The position numbers were made by a program, and so were the translations under genes. Below the pieces are notes generated by a model, which was not told the DNA's origin, did no database searches, and saw nothing but the letters and a program-made list of their open reading frames with translations. Shown piece after piece: positions 47,375 to 57,470 of a stretch of DNA of 64,000 nt. Positions within the stretch are counted from its first letter, which is position 1, and every line of letters begins with the position of its first letter. This stretch comes from Ramlibacter montanisoli (GTDB taxonomy: Bacteria > Pseudomonadota > Gammaproteobacteria > Burkholderiales > Burkholderiaceae_C), in NCBI RefSeq assembly GCF_013087525.1, contig NZ_JABFCS010000001.1, positions 186,001-250,000 on the forward strand, read 5' to 3'.

Positions 47375-48377
47375 ATGAGCCACCCCATCCACAGCGCCGC
47401 CACCCCGTGGCGCCGAGCCTTCCTCGCTGCCGCCTGCTCTTTCAGCCTGATGGGCGCCAGCAGTCCTGCCTTGGCGCAAGCCGCCTGGCCGGCCAAGGGC
47501 GTGCGCATCGTCGTCGGTTTCGCCCCCGGCGGCACCACCGACGTGATGGCACGTGTCGTTGCGCAGGGACTGTCCGAGGCACTGGGCCAGACGGTGATCG
47601 TCGACAACAAGCCGGGCGCCAGCGGCAAACATTGCCGCCGGCGAGGTGATCAAGGCGGCACCGGACGGCTACACGCTGTTTGTCGCACCCACCTCCGTGG
47701 AGACGGCCAACCCGTCGCTGTTCAAGTCGAACATCCTGCCGTCGCGCGACCTCACTCCGGTCACTACCATCGGGCGCACGCAGATGTACCTGATCACGCG
47801 CCCGGGCCTCGAGGTCAAAGACGCGAAGCAGCTCATCGCGATGGCCAAGGCCAACCCGGGCAAGCTGTCCTACGCATCGTCGGGCACCGGCACGCCGCCG
47901 CAACTGGCAGGCGAACTCTTCAAACAGAGCACCGGCACGTTCATCACCCACGTGCCTTACCGCGGCTCCGCGCCTGCCTTGCAGGACGTGATGGCCAGCC
48001 AGGCCGACATGGCCTTCGACCCGGGCATCGCGTTTCCGCATATCAGGTCGGGCAAGGTCAAGCTCCTCGCAGTGGCCAGCGACAAGAAGTCTCCGTTCTT
48101 TCCCGACGTGCCAACCTATGCCGACCTCGGCATCAAGGACGCCAGCCTCGACATCTGGTTCGGTCTCTGGGTGCCGAACAACACGCCCGCGGAGGTCACC
48201 GCGCGACTGACGCGGGAACTGGCCAAGGTGCTGGCCACCCCGCTGGTGAAGCAGCGCTTCGGCCAACTCGGTGCCGAGCCAGTGATGCTGGAGAGCGCCG
48301 AGTTCAAGAAATTGCTGGCGCAGGAGGGCAAGACCCTTTCCACGCTGATCCGCGACCGCAAGATCGTCGTCGAGTGA
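47375..48377 (+). CDS. Bug-family TTT periplasmic solute-binding protein in the ali/bad cluster, one frame break
   Basis: A signal peptide ([22 protein letters not shown]) leads into the TctC fold: [30 protein letters not shown], then after an extra A near 47629 [40 protein letters not shown] and [22 protein letters not shown]. About 333 residues. It sits between aliA and badK on the same strand, so it is probably induced with them and may bind cyclohexanecarboxylate or a related alicyclic acid. That ligand is inferred from position only; no TctAB membrane partner is present. Confidence 0.85.
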
Positions 48378-48396
48378 AGGGGCTGCCGGAGTGACG

Positions 48397-49188
48397 ATGA
48401 GCGATGCGATGACCACCGACGCCCCCATCCTGACCGAGACGGTCGGCCGTGTCGGCGTGATCACGCTGAACCGTCCGCAGCAACTCAATGCGCTCAACGA
48501 CGCCCTGATGGACGCGCTGGGCGAGGCTCTGCTCGGTTTCGACGCGGACGCCGGCATCGGCGCGATCGTGATCACGGGCAGCGCCAAGGCTTTCGCGGCG
48601 GGGGCCGACATTGCGGCCATGGCCGATTGGACCTACATGGATGTCTACCGCAGCGAATTCGTCACGCGGAACTGGGAAACCATCCGACGCGTGCGCAAGC
48701 CGGTGATCGCCGCGGTGGCGGGTTTCGCGATGGGCGGCGGCTGCGAACTGGCGCTCGCATGTGACATCGTCCTCGCGGCAGACACTGCGAAGTTCGCCCT
48801 GCCGGAAATCAAGCTCGCCATGATGCCGGGCGCCGGCGGAACGCAGCGGCTGCCGCGGGTGGTCGGCAAGGCCAAGGCAATGGACATGTGCCTGTCGGCG
48901 CGCACGCTCGACGCCGCCGAGGCGGACCGCTACGGGCTGGTCTCACGCGTCGTGACCAGCGAACGGCTGCGCGATGAGGCCCTGGCCCTCGCCACCACGA
49001 TCGCAGGCTTCTCGCTGCCCGCGCTGATGGCCATCAAGGAGTCCGTCAACCGTGCCTACGAGGGCTCGCTGGCAGAGGGCATCGGCTTCGAGCGCCGCCA
49101 GTTGCACGCCCGTTTCGCCAGCGACGACGCCCACGAAGGCATGAAGGCCTTTCTCGAGAAGCGCAAGCCCGTCTTCGGGCATCGCTGA
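48397..49188 (+). CDS. badK: Cyclohex-1-enecarboxyl-CoA hydratase (enoyl-CoA hydratase family)
   Basis: 263 residues of the crotonase family with both catalytic glutamates: [13 protein letters not shown] and [20 protein letters not shown]. The [14 protein letters not shown] loop builds the oxyanion hole. In the ali/bad cluster it is the expected BadK, hydrating cyclohex-1-ene-1-carboxyl-CoA to 2-hydroxycyclohexanecarboxyl-CoA for BadH. The sequence alone would also fit a general enoyl-CoA hydratase. The ATG at 48397 has CCGGAG 7 bp upstream; an in-frame GTG at 48391 is too close to that box. Intact. Confidence 0.82.
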   Translation: MSDAMTTDAPILTETVGRVGVITLNRPQQLNALNDALMDALGEALLGFDADAGIGAIVITGSAKAFAAGADIAAMADWTYMDVYRSEFVTRNWETIRRVRKPVIAAVAGFAMGGGCELALACDIVLAADTAKFALPEIKLAMMPGAGGTQRLPRVVGKAKAMDMCLSARTLDAAEADRYGLVSRVVTSERLRDEALALATTIAGFSLPALMAIKESVNRAYEGSLAEGIGFERRQLHARFASDDAHEGMKAFLEKRKPVFGHR

Positions 49189-49223
49189 GGCCGAAAACCG
49201 GCCGCGCCCAAGCCCCCGACAAC

Positions 49224-50429
49224 ATGGCACTCGATCGGACATCCATGGCTCTCAACCGCACCCCCTTTTCTTCCGATGACCCGCTCGCCCTGAGTGAACA
49301 GCTCACCGCCGACGAACGCGCGATCGCCGACGCGGCACGCTCGTACTGCCAGGGCCAGCTGCTGCCGCGCGTGCAGGACGCCTTCCGGCACGAGCAGACC
49401 GACCCCGCGATCTTCCGCGAGATGGGTGAGATCGGCCTGCTGGGGCCGACCATTCCCGAAGCCTACGGCGGCTCGGGCCTCAACTACGTGAGCTACGGCC
49501 TGATCGCGCGCGAAGTGGAGCGCGTGGACTCCGGCTACCGCTCGATGATGAGCGTGCAGTCCTCGCTGGTCATGGTGCCGATCAACGAATTCGGCACCGA
49601 GGCGCAGAAGCAGAAGTACCTGCCCAAGCTCGCGTCGGGAAAGTGGATCGGCTGCTTCGGCCTGACCGAACCCAACCACGGCTCGGACCCCGGCAGCATG
49701 ATCACCCGCGCCCGCAAGGTGCCCGGCGGCTACAGCCTCACGGGTTCCAAGATGTGGATCACCAACTCGCCGATCGCCGACGTGTTCGTGGTCTGGGCCA
49801 AGGACGACGAGGGCGCCATCCGCGGCTTCGTGCTGCAGAAGGGCGCCAAGGGCCTGAGCGCGCCGGCCATCCACGGCAAGGTGGGCCTGCGCGCCAGCAT
49901 CACCGGCGAGATCGTGATGGACGAGGTGTTCTGTCCCGAGGAAGATGCCTTTCCGGAAGTGCGCGGACTCAAGGGCCCGTTCACCTGCCTGAACAGCGCG
50001 CGCTACGGCATCGCCTGGGGCGCACTCGGTGCCGCCGAGGACTGCTACCAGCGAGCGCGCCAGTACGTGCTGGACCGCAAGCAGTTCGGCCGGCCGCTGG
50101 CGGCCAACCAGCTGGTGCAGAAGAAGCTGGCCGACATGCTGACCGACATCTCGCTGGGCCTGCAGGGCTGCCTGCGGCTCGGGCGCATGAAGGACGAAGG
50201 CCATGCACCGGTGGAGGTCACCTCGATCATGAAGCGCAACAGCTGCGGCAAGGCGCTGGACATCGCCCGCGTGGCGCGCGACATGATGGGCGGCAACGGC
50301 ATCAGCGACGAGTTCGGCGTGGCCCGCCACCTGGTGAACCTGGAGGTGGTGAACACCTACGAAGGCACCCACGACGTGCACGCGCTGATCCTCGGCCGCG
50401 CCATCACCGGCATCGCCGCGTTCAACTGA
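49224..50429 (+). CDS. gcdH: Glutaryl-CoA dehydrogenase
   Basis: 401 residues. GcdH hallmarks are present: [57 protein letters not shown], the Arg-containing [17 protein letters not shown], and the catalytic Glu in [20 protein letters not shown]. It oxidatively decarboxylates glutaryl-CoA to crotonyl-CoA with electron-transfer flavoprotein as acceptor. Pimeloyl-CoA from BadI is beta-oxidised to glutaryl-CoA, so this gene completes the route; the beta-oxidation genes themselves are not in the window. No strong ribosome site is seen before 49224; an in-frame ATG at 49245 is possible. Confidence 0.93.
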   Translation: MALDRTSMALNRTPFSSDDPLALSEQLTADERAIADAARSYCQGQLLPRVQDAFRHEQTDPAIFREMGEIGLLGPTIPEAYGGSGLNYVSYGLIAREVERVDSGYRSMMSVQSSLVMVPINEFGTEAQKQKYLPKLASGKWIGCFGLTEPNHGSDPGSMITRARKVPGGYSLTGSKMWITNSPIADVFVVWAKDDEGAIRGFVLQKGAKGLSAPAIHGKVGLRASITGEIVMDEVFCPEEDAFPEVRGLKGPFTCLNSARYGIAWGALGAAEDCYQRARQYVLDRKQFGRPLAANQLVQKKLADMLTDISLGLQGCLRLGRMKDEGHAPVEVTSIMKRNSCGKALDIARVARDMMGGNGISDEFGVARHLVNLEVVNTYEGTHDVHALILGRAITGIAAFN

Positions 50430-50473
50430 AGCGGGTCACCGGGGCGCTTCGCCCCACCGAGAGGAGCGCGTAC

Positions 50474-52438
50474 ATGCAAGCCGAACTTCCCGCGTCCGCC
50501 GCCGTCGTGTGGCGCCCCGACGCCGCCATGGTCGAAGGGGCCAACCTCACCCGCTTCATGCGCGCGCTGGGCGTGGCGAGCTTCGAGGCACTCAATGCCC
50601 GCGCTGCGCAGGACCCGGCCTGGTTCCACGATGCACTGATCCGCTTCCTGGACTACCGCTTCGAGCGTCCCTACGAGCGCGTGCTGGACCTCTCCGAGGG
50701 CCAGCCCTTCGCGCACTGGTGCGTGGGCGGCGTGACCAACGTGGTGTCCAACTGCATCGACCGCCGGCGCGGCACGCCGCGCTACGAGCAGGAGGTGCTG
50801 GTGTGGGAAGGCGAAGACGGCGCGACCACCCGCTGGTCCTTCGCCGACCTGGACCGCGAGACCTGCCGCCTCGCCTGGGGCCTGCGGCGCCTCGGCCTCG
50901 GCCGCGGCGACGTGGTCGGCATGGTCCTGCCCAACCTGCCGCACGCGGCCGCCGCGATGCTGGCCGTGGCGAAGGTCGGCGCGATCGTGCTGCCCATGTT
51001 CTCTGGCTTCGGCGCGGACGCGATCGCGCAGCGCGTGAACGACGGCCACGCCAAGGCGCTGATCACGGTCGATGGATCGCTGCGCCGCGGCAAGCCGGTC
51101 GGCGCCAAGTCCGTGGTCGACGAAGCGCTGGCCCACTGCCCCGGCGTGCGCCACGTGATCGTCTTGCAGCACCTGGAAACCCGCCACGAGTGGACGCCGG
51201 GGCGCGACCACTGGTGGCACGAGCTCACCGCCGGCGCCCCCGCCGACGTCGCCGCCGTGCCCACCGAGCCGATGCCGGCCGACGATCCCTTCCTGCTGAT
51301 GTTCACCTCGGGCACCAGCGGCAAGCCCAAGGGCGTGGTGCATTCGCATTGCGGCTTCCCGGTGAAGACGGCGCTGGACCTGTCCATCTGCATGGACCTC
51401 AAGCCCGAGGACCGCTTCCTGTGGATGTCGGACATGGGCTGGCTGGTCGGGCCCATCCTGGTGTTCGGCGGCCTGCTGGTCGGCTCCACGGTGATGCTGG
51501 CCGAAGGCGCGCCCAACTATCCCGAGCCGGACCGGCTGTGGCGGCTGGTCGAGCGCCACCGCGTGACTTACCTGGGACTGGCGCCGACGGTCGCGCGCCT
51601 GTCGATGTCGCAGGGCGAGGACGCGCTGGCCGGCCGCGACCTCTCCTCGCTGCGCGTGATCATCTCCACCGGCGAGCCCTGGACGCCCGAGGCCTGGCAC
51701 TGGACCTTCGAGCGCGTGGGCCGCGGCCGCGTGCCGCTGCTCAATTACTCCGGCGGCACGGAAGTCGGCGGCATCCTCACCGGCACCGTGATCCATCCGC
51801 TCAAGCCCTGCGCCTTCGCAGGCCCCGTGCCCGGCACTGGCGCCGACGTGGTGGACGCGGACGGTGGGTCGGTCGGACCTGGCGTCACCGGCGAACTCGT
51901 GATGCGCACGCCGAGCATCGGCCTCACGCGCGGCCTCTGGCACGACCGGGAGCGTTACCTCCAGAGCTACTGGTCGCGCCTGCCGGGTGTCTGGGTGCAC
52001 GGCGACTTCGCCAGCCGCGATGCCGACGGCATGTGGTACGTGCACGGCCGCTCGGACGACACGCTCAAGATCGCCGGCAAGCGCACCGGGCCTTCCGAGA
52101 TCGAGGCGCTGCTGATGGCCACCGGCCTGCTGGTGGACGCCGTTGCCGTGGGAACGCCCGATCCGGTCAAGGGCACGGCTGTCGTCTGTGTCTGCGTCCC
52201 GCGGCCCGGCATCGACGAGGCCGCGGCGGTGAAGGCGCTGTCGGCGGCGGTCGTCGCGGGCCTGGGCGGCGCGTTCCGGCCGGCCGAGGTGGCGCTGGTG
52301 GCCGACCTGCCGCGCACCCGCAACATGAAGGTGATGCGGCGCGTGATCCGCGCGGCCTGGCTCGGCGAGGATCCGGGCGACCTCAGCACCCTGGTGAATC
52401 CGGAATCCGTGCAGGCGGTGCGGGCCGCGCGCCACTGA
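50474..52438 (+). CDS. Acetyl-CoA-synthetase-like acyl-CoA synthetase
   Basis: 654 residues, the length of the ACS rather than the FadD branch. An ACAS_N-type N-terminus (WFHDALIRFLDYRFERPYER, HWCVGGVTNVVSNCIDRR) precedes LMFTSGTSGKPKGVVHSH, NYSGGTEVGG, VHGDFASRDADGMWYVHGRS and the catalytic Lys in RTRNMKVMRRVI. Acid substrate not determined; proteins of this type activate acetoacetate, propionate or short branched acids. It is 44 bp after gcdH with a good ribosome site (GAGGAG, 50461-50466) and is probably at the end of, or just behind, the cyclohexanecarboxylate operon. Confidence 0.87.
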   Translation: MQAELPASAAVVWRPDAAMVEGANLTRFMRALGVASFEALNARAAQDPAWFHDALIRFLDYRFERPYERVLDLSEGQPFAHWCVGGVTNVVSNCIDRRRGTPRYEQEVLVWEGEDGATTRWSFADLDRETCRLAWGLRRLGLGRGDVVGMVLPNLPHAAAAMLAVAKVGAIVLPMFSGFGADAIAQRVNDGHAKALITVDGSLRRGKPVGAKSVVDEALAHCPGVRHVIVLQHLETRHEWTPGRDHWWHELTAGAPADVAAVPTEPMPADDPFLLMFTSGTSGKPKGVVHSHCGFPVKTALDLSICMDLKPEDRFLWMSDMGWLVGPILVFGGLLVGSTVMLAEGAPNYPEPDRLWRLVERHRVTYLGLAPTVARLSMSQGEDALAGRDLSSLRVIISTGEPWTPEAWHWTFERVGRGRVPLLNYSGGTEVGGILTGTVIHPLKPCAFAGPVPGTGADVVDADGGSVGPGVTGELVMRTPSIGLTRGLWHDRERYLQSYWSRLPGVWVHGDFASRDADGMWYVHGRSDDTLKIAGKRTGPSEIEALLMATGLLVDAVAVGTPDPVKGTAVVCVCVPRPGIDEAAAVKALSAAVVAGLGGAFRPAEVALVADLPRTRNMKVMRRVIRAAWLGEDPGDLSTLVNPESVQAVRAARH

Positions 52439-52482
52439 GGGCATCGCCGGTCGGGCGCCCGGCGATGCCGGATACTGTGGCC

Positions 52483-53612
52483 ATGACGCTCGACCAACTC
52501 AACACCCCCGCGGCGCTGGTGGACGTGGACCGCATGCAGCGCAACATCGCGCGCATGCAGGAGCAGCTCGACCGCCTCGGTGTCCGTTTCCGCCCCCACG
52601 TCAAGACCTCCAAATGCGTGCAGGTGGTGGAGATGCAGCGCGCCGCCGGCGCCCGCGGCATCACCGTGTCCACCCTGCGGGAAGCCGAGCAGTTCTTCGC
52701 CGCCGGCGAAACAGACATCCTGTACGCCGTGGGCATGGTCCCGTCAAGTTGCCGCAGGCGCTGGCCCTGCGCCGCAAGGGATGCGACCTCAAGCTGGTCA
52801 CCGACAACGTGGACGGCGCGAACGCCATCGCAGCCTTCGGCCGCGAACAGGGCGAGACCTTCGAGACCTGGATCGAGATCGACTGCGACGGCCATCGCTC
52901 CGGCATCAAGCCGGAAGCACCGCTGCTGCTGGAAGTCGGCGCCGCGCTGGCGCAGCCTGGCGCGTGGCTCGGTGGCGTGATGACGCACGCCGGCGCCAGT
53001 TACGACCTCAACGAGCCCGAGGCGCTCGCCGCCATGGCGGAACAGGAGCGCTCCGCCTGCGTCCGCGCGGCGGAGCGCCTGCGCGCGGCCGGCCATGCCT
53101 GCCCCAACGTGAGCGTGGGTTCCACCCCCACGGCGCTGTCGGCGCGATCGCTGGCGGGCGTCACCGAGGTGCGCGCCGGCGTCTACGTGTTCTTCGACCT
53201 GGTGATGGCGAACGTCGGCGTGTGCAGCCTCGGCGACATCGCGCTGAGCGTGCTGACCACCGTGATCGGGCACCAGGCCGAGAAGGGCTGGGCGATCGTG
53301 GATGCGGGCTGGATGGCGATGAGCCGCGACCTGGGCACGCAGAAGCAGCGGCGCAACTACGGCTACGGGCAGGTGTGCGCCCTCGACGGCACGCCGCTGG
53401 AGGGCTACATCCTCAGCGGGGCGAACCAGGAGCACGGCATCCTGTCGCACCCGGGCGAACCGGATCCCGGGATCGTGCAGCGCTTCCCGGTGGGCACGCG
53501 CCTGCGCGTGCTGCCCAACCACGCGTGCGCCACGGCGGCCCAATTCCCCGAATACCAGGCCGTTGCCGCAGACGACTCGGTGTCGGCCTGGCCGCGCTTC
53601 TATGGATGGTGA
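52483..53612 (+). CDS. D-threonine aldolase / D-serine dehydratase-like PLP enzyme, one frame break
   Basis: An alanine-racemase-fold PLP enzyme. The start shows LNTPAALVDVDRMQRNIARM and the Schiff-base Lys in RPHVKTSKC. After a missing G near 52743 the frame resumes VKLPQALALRRKGCDLKLVTD, EIDCDGHRSGI and YVFFDLVMANVG, with the metal-binding His/Cys pair in LPNHACATA near the end. About 377 residues. The family cleaves D-threonine or D-3-hydroxyaspartate or dehydrates D-serine. ATG 52483 is preferred by homology; ATG 52465 is in frame. The RidA gene overlaps its end, which fits an enzyme releasing enamine products. Confidence 0.84.
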
Positions 53613-53613
53613 G

Positions 53614-54003
53614 ATGAAGCCGCCGCAACGCGTGGACCCGGACACCGTCGCCCGGCCGGGCGGCCACTACAGCCATGCGACCGTCGCGCAGGGCCTGGTG
53701 TTCGTTTCCGGCCAGCTGCCGATCACGGCGGAGGGCGTGAAGCTGGTCGATGCCGGCTTCGAGCAGCAGGCGGAACAGGTGCTGGCCAACGTGCGCAACA
53801 TCCTGCTGGCCTGCGGCAGCGACGTGGACCGCCTGGTGCAGGTGCGCGTCTACATCGACGACATGGCGAACTGGCCGGCCTTCAACGCCGTCTATGCGCG
53901 CTGGGCCGGCGACACGAAACCGGCCCGCGCGGTGGTGCCCACCGGCGCCTTGCACTTCGGGCTGAAGCTGGAGGTGGAGGCGGTCGCCCAGGTGGGAGCC
54001 TAG
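53614..54003 (+). CDS. RidA/YjgF-family enamine/imine deaminase
   Basis: About 129 residues of the RidA fold: RPGGHYSHATVAQGLVFVSGQLPI, EQQAEQVLANVRNILLACGSDVDRLVQVRVYIDDM, and the active-site Arg in KPARAVVPTGALHFGLKLEVEAVA. RidA proteins hydrolyse reactive 2-aminoacrylate and other enamines released by PLP dehydratases, and the gene directly follows such an enzyme. The ATG at 53614 is chosen by homology (GGAT 6 bp upstream); the ATG at 53602 inside the previous gene would add four residues. Confidence 0.87.
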   Translation: MKPPQRVDPDTVARPGGHYSHATVAQGLVFVSGQLPITAEGVKLVDAGFEQQAEQVLANVRNILLACGSDVDRLVQVRVYIDDMANWPAFNAVYARWAGDTKPARAVVPTGALHFGLKLEVEAVAQVGA

Positions 54004-54024
54004 GCGCGCCTCCTGCCACCTGCG

Positions 54025-54357
54025 TCAGCGATAGCGCGCGTCCTGCGGATAGCGATCGTACTGGTTGGCGATGCCGTCGCCGTCGAGGTCGTACGAGGGA
54101 GCCACGGCATAGGTGCCCGGCACGGTGGCATACGGGTCCAGCGGGATGTGCCGGCCGGCGGCATCCACCTGGAAGCGTCGCCCGTAGGCATCGGTGTAGA
54201 CGTGCGTGATGGGCGCGGCGACCGACGGATACGGGTTGTACGGCACGCCGAAAATGCGCGAGATGGTGTTCCCCACGCTGTCGATCACGTCGGCCTGCGC
54301 ACCGCCGCCGATGGCGAGCGCCGCCACTGTCATTGCGGACAAGATGAACTTCTTCAT
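54025..54357 (-). CDS. Small exported protein with a calcium-binding-like DxDGDG motif
   Basis: 110 residues: signal peptide (MKKFILSAMTVAALAIGGGAQA), then a Tyr/Pro-rich chain (VPYNPYPSVAAPITHVYTDAYGRRFQVDAAGRHIPL) and a C-terminal YDLDGDGIANQYDRYPQDARY. The last segment resembles thrombospondin type 3/EF-hand calcium loops (DxDxDGxxxxxD). Small proteins of this kind occur widely in Comamonadaceae without known role. CAGGAG lies 7 bp before the ATG, and a 5-bp hairpin (GCGGA 54371-54375 with TCCGC 54382-54386) lies in the leader. Confidence 0.65.
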   Translation of the reverse strand: MKKFILSAMTVAALAIGGGAQADVIDSVGNTISRIFGVPYNPYPSVAAPITHVYTDAYGRRFQVDAAGRHIPLDPYATVPGTYAVAPSYDLDGDGIANQYDRYPQDARYR

Positions 54358-54498
54358 GAGCTACTCCTGCGCGGATCTTTTTCCGCTTGCAGTCATTGCA
54401 GCGCGAAGCGCGCACCGAGGGCAGCGGTGCTGTGGCCGACCGCCTGTGCGCCGATTCCCGCTCGGCTGTAGGCCTCGCCGCCTGAGCGCTGGCGCGGC

Positions 54499-55107
54499 TC
54501 AGTCCACCCGCGTGAAGGTCTGCCGCACGTGCCGGCGCTCCAGCATGTCGAAGTGCCACCACTCGTTGTCTATGCCCTGGAAGCCGCTGCCCACCAGCAC
54601 CTCGCGCAGCAGCTCGCGGTGGCGGTGCTGCCGGGGCGTGAGTTCGCCGGTGGCGAGATGGTGCGCATCGAGCCGGGGATGCGAGAGCTCGCGCATCTCG
54701 TCGTAGCCGGTCCCCATGTCGAGCTCGCGCCCGTCCGGGCCCAGCAGCGTCACGTCCAGCGCCATGCCGAAGGAATGGATGGAACCGAGGGCCGGGTCGG
54801 CGACGTACTGGCGCAGGTCCGTGCCTTCGAGGTAGTCCCACAGCTCGATCTGCACGCGGTGCGGCCGCAGCGCGTCCAGCACCAGCAGGCGATGGCCCGG
54901 CGCCGCTTGGGACAGCAGCTTGGACGCGTTCTCCAGCCCCGTGGCGGCCAGGTGATGCAGCCAGGCGCAGTCGAGCGTGCCGTACAGGTCGCGCCCGACG
55001 AAGTTGTCCACGCCGGCATAGCGCAGGTCCACCGCGATGTCGCGCAGGGTCGAAAGGTGCCGGAATTCGGCGTGGGTGGCGACGTCCTCGCAGCGTACGG
55101 AGTTCAT
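54499..55107 (-). CDS. ddpX: D-alanyl-D-alanine dipeptidase (DdpX/VanX family)
   Basis: 202 residues, zinc peptidase of the M15D family. The zinc-binding SxHxxGxAxD motif is SIHSFGMALD, and the catalytic Glu plus third zinc ligand are in EWWHFD. LLVLDALRPHRVQ holds the family Arg. It cleaves free D-Ala-D-Ala. In Gram-negatives such enzymes recover D-Ala from turnover of peptidoglycan; nothing nearby (no vanHA) suggests glycopeptide resistance. It starts 1 bp after the stop of the upstream YecA-like gene, so the two are in one transcript. Confidence 0.9.
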   Translation of the reverse strand: MNSVRCEDVATHAEFRHLSTLRDIAVDLRYAGVDNFVGRDLYGTLDCAWLHHLAATGLENASKLLSQAAPGHRLLVLDALRPHRVQIELWDYLEGTDLRQYVADPALGSIHSFGMALDVTLLGPDGRELDMGTGYDEMRELSHPRLDAHHLATGELTPRQHRHRELLREVLVGSGFQGIDNEWWHFDMLERRHVRQTFTRVD

Positions 55108-55108
55108 G

Positions 55109-55891
<783 letters not shown>

Positions 55892-55983
55892 CGGGGAGAA
55901 ACGCGCGCGGCGGGGCTGGTCAGGGATTATCAGGCCCGCACCCCCGTCGTCGCGGCCGGGGCTGGCTGCGCTAGAGTCGCCCC

Positions 55984-56310
55984 ATGAACTGGCTGCGCGC
56001 GCGCATCGCACGATCCCCGAGGCACGCCCTCATCCTCGGCAAGGTGCTGTTCCTGGCCGGCGCCATCGCGATCGTGGGCGCGGTGTTCGCGCGCGCCGCG
56101 CTGATGAACGTCAATGCCGTGCGCAGCGAGGCCAGGCTGGAGCCGCTGCGGACCCTGGCGCAGGCCTATCCGCAGTACGCGACGTGGATCGTGCCGGAAG
56201 GGCCGGTCGGCTACACGATTTGCGCGCTCCTGGTTCTCGTCGGCATGGCCCTGACGGTGATGGCTTCGGAGGCGCAGAAGCAGGAGGAGGCTCGCAAGCG
56301 CGGCTGGTGA
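55984..56310 (+). CDS. Small inner-membrane protein of unknown function
   Basis: 108 residues with two predicted membrane helices ([21 protein letters not shown] and [20 protein letters not shown]), a short periplasmic loop between ([15 protein letters not shown]) and a charged C-terminal tail. I recognise no family. It is divergent from the YecA-like gene across 92 bp and stands alone on its strand. Start at ATG 55984 fits the first helix topology. Confidence 0.6.
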   Translation: MNWLRARIARSPRHALILGKVLFLAGAIAIVGAVFARAALMNVNAVRSEARLEPLRTLAQAYPQYATWIVPEGPVGYTICALLVLVGMALTVMASEAQKQEEARKRGW

Positions 56311-56367
56311 CGAAGCCTCGGCGGGACCTGTACGCGACCCGATGCTTCCCCTCGCCTCGGCCGCGCC

Positions 56368-56544
56368 TCACTCCTGCTGCCGCTTGTTGTCTTCCGTCTG
56401 GTCGCCCTGGTCGCGCGCCTGGCCGCTCTCGGAATCTTCGTCGTCCGTGTTCAGCGGCTCGGGGCGCTTGTCGAGCTTGTCCTGGCGTTGCGCGCTGTCG
56501 GGATTCGTGGGATCGCTGCGGTCGTCACTCGTTGGGCGGGTCAT
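56368..56544 (-). CDS. Small acidic, probably disordered protein
   Basis: 58 residues composed almost entirely of polar residues (TRPTSDDRSDPTNPDSAQRQ, then LNTDDEDSESGQARDQGDQ). No hydrophobic core, signal or motif is present, so it should be intrinsically disordered. ATG 56544 has GGAG 6 bp upstream; ATG 56550 would add two residues but directly abuts the box. Codon use and the ribosome site support a real gene; the function is unknown. Confidence 0.5.
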   Translation of the reverse strand: MTRPTSDDRSDPTNPDSAQRQDKLDKRPEPLNTDDEDSESGQARDQGDQTEDNKRQQE

Positions 56545-56680
56545 GGCCATCTCCGGAGGTGGATGGCCAGTGTCGGACAACTCGCGCGCAATGGGGGCCC
56601 GCTGTAACGGACGGCCTCCGCCCGGCAGGCGCGGGATAATCCGCGCGGCCGGCCCCCCACGCGCCAGGCAAGGAGACGAC

Positions 56681-57470
56681 ATGCCTGACCCCACCCCCGC
56701 GTCGCGGTGGTCACCGGCGCCGCGCGCGGCATCGGGCTGGCGATCGCCAGCATGTTCCTGGCGCGCGGCGACACTGTCGTGCTGCTCGACATCGACGCGC
56801 CCGTGCTGGCCGACGCCGGTGCCGCGCTGGCGCGCGAACATGGCGAGCGCGTGCTGGCGATCACCTGCGACGTCTCGGACCCGCAGCAGGTCTCCCGGGC
56901 CTTCGCGCAGGCGGCGCAGCGCTTCGGCCGCATCGACGCGCTGGTGAACAACGCCGGCGTCGCCGTCTTCAAGCCGCTGACCGAAACCAGCTTCGAGGAA
57001 TGGCGCCACGTCATGGCCACCAACCTCGACGGCGTCTTCCTGTGCAGCCAGGCCTGCGTGCCCCTCATGCGCGCAAGCGGGGGCGGCAGCATCGTCAACA
57101 TCGCTTCGATCTCGGGCCTGCGGGCCAGCACGCTGCGCGTGGCCTACGGCACCAGCAAGGCCGCGGTCGTGCACTTCACCAAGCAGCAGGCGGTGGAACT
57201 CGCGATGCACGGCATCCGCTCCAACGCGGTGGCGCCGGGACCGGTCGAGACCGCGATGGCGAAGAAGGTGCACTCCGCGGCGATCCGCAAGGACTACCAC
57301 GATGCCGTCCCGCTCGCGCGCTACGGCACCGAGGAAGAGATTGCCGAAGCGGTCTTGTTCCTCTGCTCCGACCAGGCGCGCTACGTGACGGGCCAGGTGC
57401 TGGCGGTCGACGGGGATTCGACGCGGCCGGTGTCGGCCTGCCGACGCTGCGCGAGCAGGCCGGCCGATGA
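56681..57470 (+). CDS. Short-chain dehydrogenase/reductase, two frame breaks
   Basis: A classical SDR of about 263 residues: VTGAARGIGLAIASMF, NNAGVAVFKPLTET, catalytic Ser in NIASISGLRAST and the YGTSK Tyr-Lys pair, then PGPVETAMAKKVHSA. AAGGAG precedes the ATG at 56681. A lost C near 56695 separates MPDPTP from RVAVVTGA, and a lost G near 57413 shifts the tail, which should read FDAAGVGLPTLREQAG and stop at 57470. The stop overlaps the ATG of the metallo-beta-lactamase-fold gene, so the two are translationally coupled. Confidence 0.83.

Noticed and set aside
54499..55107. Vancomycin-resistance vanX
   Set aside because: The motif set fits, but no vanH, vanA or regulatory genes are present and Gram-negative bacteria carry such dipeptidases for peptidoglycan turnover.
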